64,000 bases of DNA from Ottelia alismoides. Lineage: Eukaryota > Streptophyta > Magnoliopsida > Alismatales > Hydrocharitaceae. Under the pieces are notes generated by a model, which saw only the letters and a list, made by a program, of their open reading frames with translations, had not been told where the DNA came from and searched no databases. Positions 60,261-64,000 of this stretch are shown piece by piece. Numbering within the stretch: the stretch's first letter is position 1; every line of letters starts with the position of its first letter. Location: positions 558,001 to 622,000 of the forward strand of contig JAZKJV010010541.1 in assembly GCA_037367405.1 (NCBI GenBank), read 5' to 3'. A program made the position numbers and the translations under genes.

Positions 60261-61936
60261 TAATTATGTGAGATTAAGTTATATCACATAATGCCTTAAT
60301 TATTTAAAATAACATCCATATATTGCTGTAAATTAATTCATAAAATAATTCCAAAATAATTTTGTGAATATTGCAATCATACCATTAAATAAATGTGAAC
60401 CATATTCACAACCCAAAATAAAATGTAAATTGTATTTTTAATTAATTTCCAATATGAATCCTATTCACATCAACAATTAATTTGATGATATTATTTACAA
60501 CAAGCTCTCGCTTAATATATTATAAATATCATTTATAATATATATAATTAATATGGATAACACTATCCATATTTTTAATATTCTTGATAATTAAAACTCG
60601 TTTAATTATCTTGGATCATCATTCTCATGTATTTAAATAATATGAATCATGTCAAAATTACTCATGATTATCAATATCTCAATGCTTAGATTTAATCTAA
60701 TAATAGAATTATTCTCAAACTCTTTCAAGAATAATGCGCTTTCTGCGCAGATATTTGGAGATATGGACGGGACGATTGTACGTTCCACGTATTGTGACTT
60801 GGATATTGAGATCGCAACTCAAATCCAGTTCTTGGGTAACTCTCACAGATGCTTGATTAAGTCAAGACTGTAGATTTAATCTTATCATTGCATCTGAATC
60901 TCATTCAGATCAATGTCCAACATTTAGACCAAGATCATATCACTTCTCTAATAAGAGGAGTCACTAAAATCTAGACAGGTTTCTTCACTCTCTCAGAATT
61001 TAAGCGTCATTATTATACAATTATTAATGATCACATCACCCTCTTGTATTCCTAATACTTGTACATCCTGCAAACTAGAAGACCTAGAATAAATCCAATG
61101 ATATAGATCAATTTACACTGTCATCTTTAGGGTTTTATCATTAAGTTTCTCATTCGGTCATTGGGAGTTGGTATAGATCAAATGCTTTCCAAAAGCATAT
61201 ATCATAACTACAAATTCTTATCATGCTTCCAAAGTAAGACAGCCATGCATGGAATATGATCGGGCCCAAAACCTCACGAGTGAACTCATGTCCTCCGATT
61301 CTCAAGTGAATCTGTATGATACCTTTAAGAGGTCATATTACTCATATATCCTTATATGCACACCAGCTCGTGGGTGTATAGACCTTGATTAGTACATCAA
61401 CTTATCGGTCTGGCAAATGTACATCCTTAGACATATAGCAATACATTTGTCTCCAGTCAGAGGATGCATGCCTATATCATGACAGTATATGACTTAGGAC
61501 TTGCTTATCTCGATCTCGTTAAGTCAACTCTTTGACCCAACTAATCTGACACATACGAATCTCTATTCTTATGCAAGGGACCTGCATCTAGAGGACGGTT
61601 ATATATCATCCAAATGAGAAAGGATTACCATCTCCTACTCAGGTTGAAGATCACATCGTAACACTAATTTGAAGGTGCTTGATGAGTCCTCAATCTAACT
61701 CTTTACTTATTCATCCAAGCACCAGCCTCTATGATTCAACATTTGAATCAATAGTTGTTTAATCATTAAGAAAACCTTGGTACATAACCATAATTATACT
61801 AAGTGACCTTATACTGCATTCATTCATTTAATCTCAGATAAGGAGTGAAAATAAACCGATAACTTTTATTAATATATCAAACATTACAATAACATTTATT
61901 GTAGGAATGGTTCACCTTAGGATCTCATTGCTAACA

Positions 61937-62386
61937 AATCTGACCCATCTCCACTAAATATGAAATATCTATGGCAAACAATGTTGGAATCACATGAAAT
62001 AAATTCAAGCAATTTATTGATTTGATTCTCTTCTTAATGCAAGTGTTTTTTCATGTTTCATGATGGGAAACTAGTAAGTAAAATTTAATTTCTTACAGAT
62101 CAATGAAAGCATGCAAAAACATTTTTATTGCAGAAACGATTCGAATCTTTATTCATGCAATTTTGATGCCAAAACTTCGCTACTATTATGGGTACATATT
62201 TAGACATTCTAAATACCATTTATGATCCTAAAAATTTTTCCAAACAATGCACAAACAATGGCTTTTATTATTAGCAAAAATAGTACAAAACATGCATCTT
62301 ATGCACAAACAACGTGCCCACACGCTTCCAATATACAAAACCTTGTTTCCTTAGGTTTTGGATCACATACAAGACCTTTGACAAAG
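61937..62386 (-). other. Leader of element C, distal part
   Basis: Matches B's leader from about 58945 to 59386 (ACCCATCTCCACTAAATATG, TTTCATGATGG, TTGGATCACATACAAGACC). It continues the part ending at 33873. Confidence 0.7.
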
Positions 62387-62398
62387 GATCTGATAACT
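62387..62398 (-). promoter_or_regulatory. Primer binding site of element C, degenerate
   Basis: Minus strand TTATCAGATCC at the expected place next to CTTGAAG; only TATCAGA of the usual site is kept. Confidence 0.5.
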
Positions 62399-62405
62399 TG
62401 AAGTA

Positions 62406-64000
62406 TGGGGTTTAGTCCTTAGTGTATCACTGAAGCAAGAAGATCGCATCATATGCGATTAAGAGCGACTAATCATACTAGTCGCTCAAGGCAGTCGGAA
62501 TTTAAAATTTTTAAAGAGATGAAACCACATGATTGGAGAACACTTATCAAATCATTTCATGAAGATCACAAATGAGTTCAAGGAATACGTCTTTTGCGAT
62601 CACTATTCTCTAAAGTAAGATATTCTCCTATGTCAAGTCTAATCTATCAAAGATCGTACTTGCAGGCGCGTTGGTGACACACATGTACATGTTGACAATC
62701 CAAGATAGGAATCTCTCAATATCATATCATGAAATTTTATGCATTCTTCATGATAAGTACACACCAAAGAATATGAATATCCATGTATAGTCGATCCGAC
62801 AGAACAACGACATCACGATGATAGTGGATTTCTCTAGATCAACATGTGATGGCCACATGTTGAGAGAGAGAGAGGGTGTGAAGAGAATGAGAGAGAGAGA
62901 TTACTCTTTTAATTCATGTAGTAGAGAAGTCTATGGAACCCTCCATTTTTTACAAAATTGGATGCCAACGGATCTCAATCTATGGGAACACAAAATCAAT
63001 TGTTGAGATTGATTTTTATTTTCAATCAATGGCCTTGAGTTGTTGTATAAATTTGAAACAATAAATAATCACTTTAAATTATTTAAATATGTTGCAAATA
63101 TATTTCCAACACATTTACTTTTAATTGAAATCGATCTCATGTTGGAATAAAGGAAAGAGGGAATACTCCGTTCCTTTTAGGAGTGGTCGGCCATACATGG
63201 AGGACTCCATGGCCGTCCACCATCTTAAAGAGGAAGGTGGCACTCCTTTTCCTATTTTGTGAGATCTTTATCTCTCCATAATTTCCACATGTGCAACAAC
63301 ATTTGTTGCATAATTATTCAACAAAATAAGCCCATATTGTTTTTGGATAATTTCAATCATGTCACTGATAAATTGTGAATCATATTCACACATCCAAGCA
63401 AAATGTAAATTGTGTTTACAATTAATTGTCCAATGTGAATCCAATTCACATCAACATTTACTTAGTAAAAAACAATTATAATAAGCTCTCTCTAATATAT
63501 TATAAATAGCATGATATCTGTAATTAATATGGATAGTAATATCCACATTATTCATATCCTTGATAATTATTGATAATTAAATTATATTTAGTTATCTTGG
63601 ATGTCCAATCTCATGTGCCCAAATAATATGAATCACATTCATATTTTTCATAATAATTAAATCACATTTAATTATCAATCTTTCCCAATGCTCGTATACA
63701 TTATCAACAACGAAATTATTCTTGTACTCTTTCAAGAATAATGCACTTTATCGGTGGATACTTAAAGATAAGGACAAGACGATTGTACGTTCCATGTATA
63801 GTGACTTGGATATAGAGATCATATCTCAAGTCCAGATCAAGGGGACCTCTCAAAGATGTTTGATTGAATCAAAGCCGTAAATCTAATCTTCCCATTGCAT
63901 AAGAATCACATTTAGATCAATGTCCAACATTTGGACTAAGATCGTATTACTTCTTTATTGAGAGGAGCCACTAAAATCCAAACTTGTTTCATCACTCCCT
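62406..64000 (-). repeat. 5' LTR of element C, cut by window end
   Basis: Starts TGGGGTTTAGTCCTTAGTG and follows LTR 26311-28858: AGATCGCATCATATGCGAT, GAGAGAGAGAG at 62861-62873, GTGAATCCAATTCACATCA, and at the window end the TCATCACTCCCT block. Confidence 0.8.

Larger units (their letters stand above)
33874..61936 (-). mobile_element. Three-LTR copia composite (elements A and B sharing the middle LTR)
   Basis: LTRs at 33874-36407, 51303-53841 and 59410-61936 all point left and are collinear over about 2.53 kb. The middle LTR has a primer site at its left (51280-51291, belonging to A) and a polypurine tract at its right (53842-53855, belonging to B). It therefore serves as A's 5' LTR and B's 3' LTR. 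Two internal regions, A and B, are related but clearly different. The composite lies inside C's leader. A's leader is split by D. Confidence 0.8.
59410..61936 (-). repeat. 5' LTR of element B
   Basis: 2,527 bp from TGGAAAGATCC to TTGCTAACA. It has a TATA box at 59963-59970 and the foldback at 60164-60260. C's leader resumes directly after it. Confidence 0.8.
26311..64000 (-). mobile_element. Copia retrotransposon C, very decayed, split by later insertions
   Basis: The 3' LTR (26311-28858) is followed leftward-to-rightward by remains of RNase H/RT, integrase and gag, a leader, and a 5' LTR that starts at 62406 and runs off the window. The minus strand is coding. The leader is broken at 33873/61937 by the composite A/B. 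The order integrase before RT identifies Ty1/copia. It is the most diverged of the three copia coding regions: only short islands can be aligned to A and B. C itself lies in the leader of G. Confidence 0.75.

Noticed and set aside
1..64000. A new gene system or host gene cluster
   Set aside because: Reading all longer frames gave only retrotransposon domains; nothing supports a host pathway, defence system or RNA gene.

Overview
The window looks like intergenic, repeat-dense heterochromatin of a seed plant. It is AT-rich and has no intact long ORF. Every recognisable protein domain belongs to a plant LTR retrotransposon, either an Athila/Tat-like Ty3/gypsy lineage or a Ty1/copia lineage with about 2.5-kb LTRs. 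I found no host gene, tRNA, rRNA or CRISPR array. The species cannot be named from the sequence alone.

Layout. 1-915 is the end of an Athila-like LTR and 916-2503 is unassigned. 2504-5051 is a solo copia LTR (F) pointing left. A 400-bp spacer follows, then 5452-6125 begins a copia element pointing right (G). G's LTR is split by an Athila-like element (E, about 6126-24716), which carries broken gag, protease, RT, RNase H and integrase. E's gag is itself interrupted by an opposite-strand solo Athila-like LTR (about 11398-14476). G's LTR resumes at 24717, followed by its tRNA-iMet-type primer site and leader to 26310.

From 26311 to past the window end lies a very decayed copia element on the minus strand (C). 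C's leader is split by a composite of two related copia elements, A and B (33874-61936), arranged LTR-internal-LTR-internal-LTR with the middle LTR shared. A's leader is in turn split by a coding-free Athila-like element (D, 41001-50352). D shares LTR type, primer-site type, polypurine tract and 3' noncoding tract with E, so it looks like a non-autonomous derivative of E's family.

Relative order of events from nesting: G is oldest, E and C lie in G, A/B lies in C, D lies in A, and the solo LTR lies in E. All autonomous copies are dead: catalytic residues are lost, stops and frameshifts are frequent, and primer sites show C-to-T/G-to-A decay. The most unusual structures are the three-LTR composite, the paired autonomous/non-autonomous Athila-like family, and a roughly 100-nt foldback conserved in the copia LTRs. 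Boundaries come from reading and aligning copies by eye; identities are not computed.
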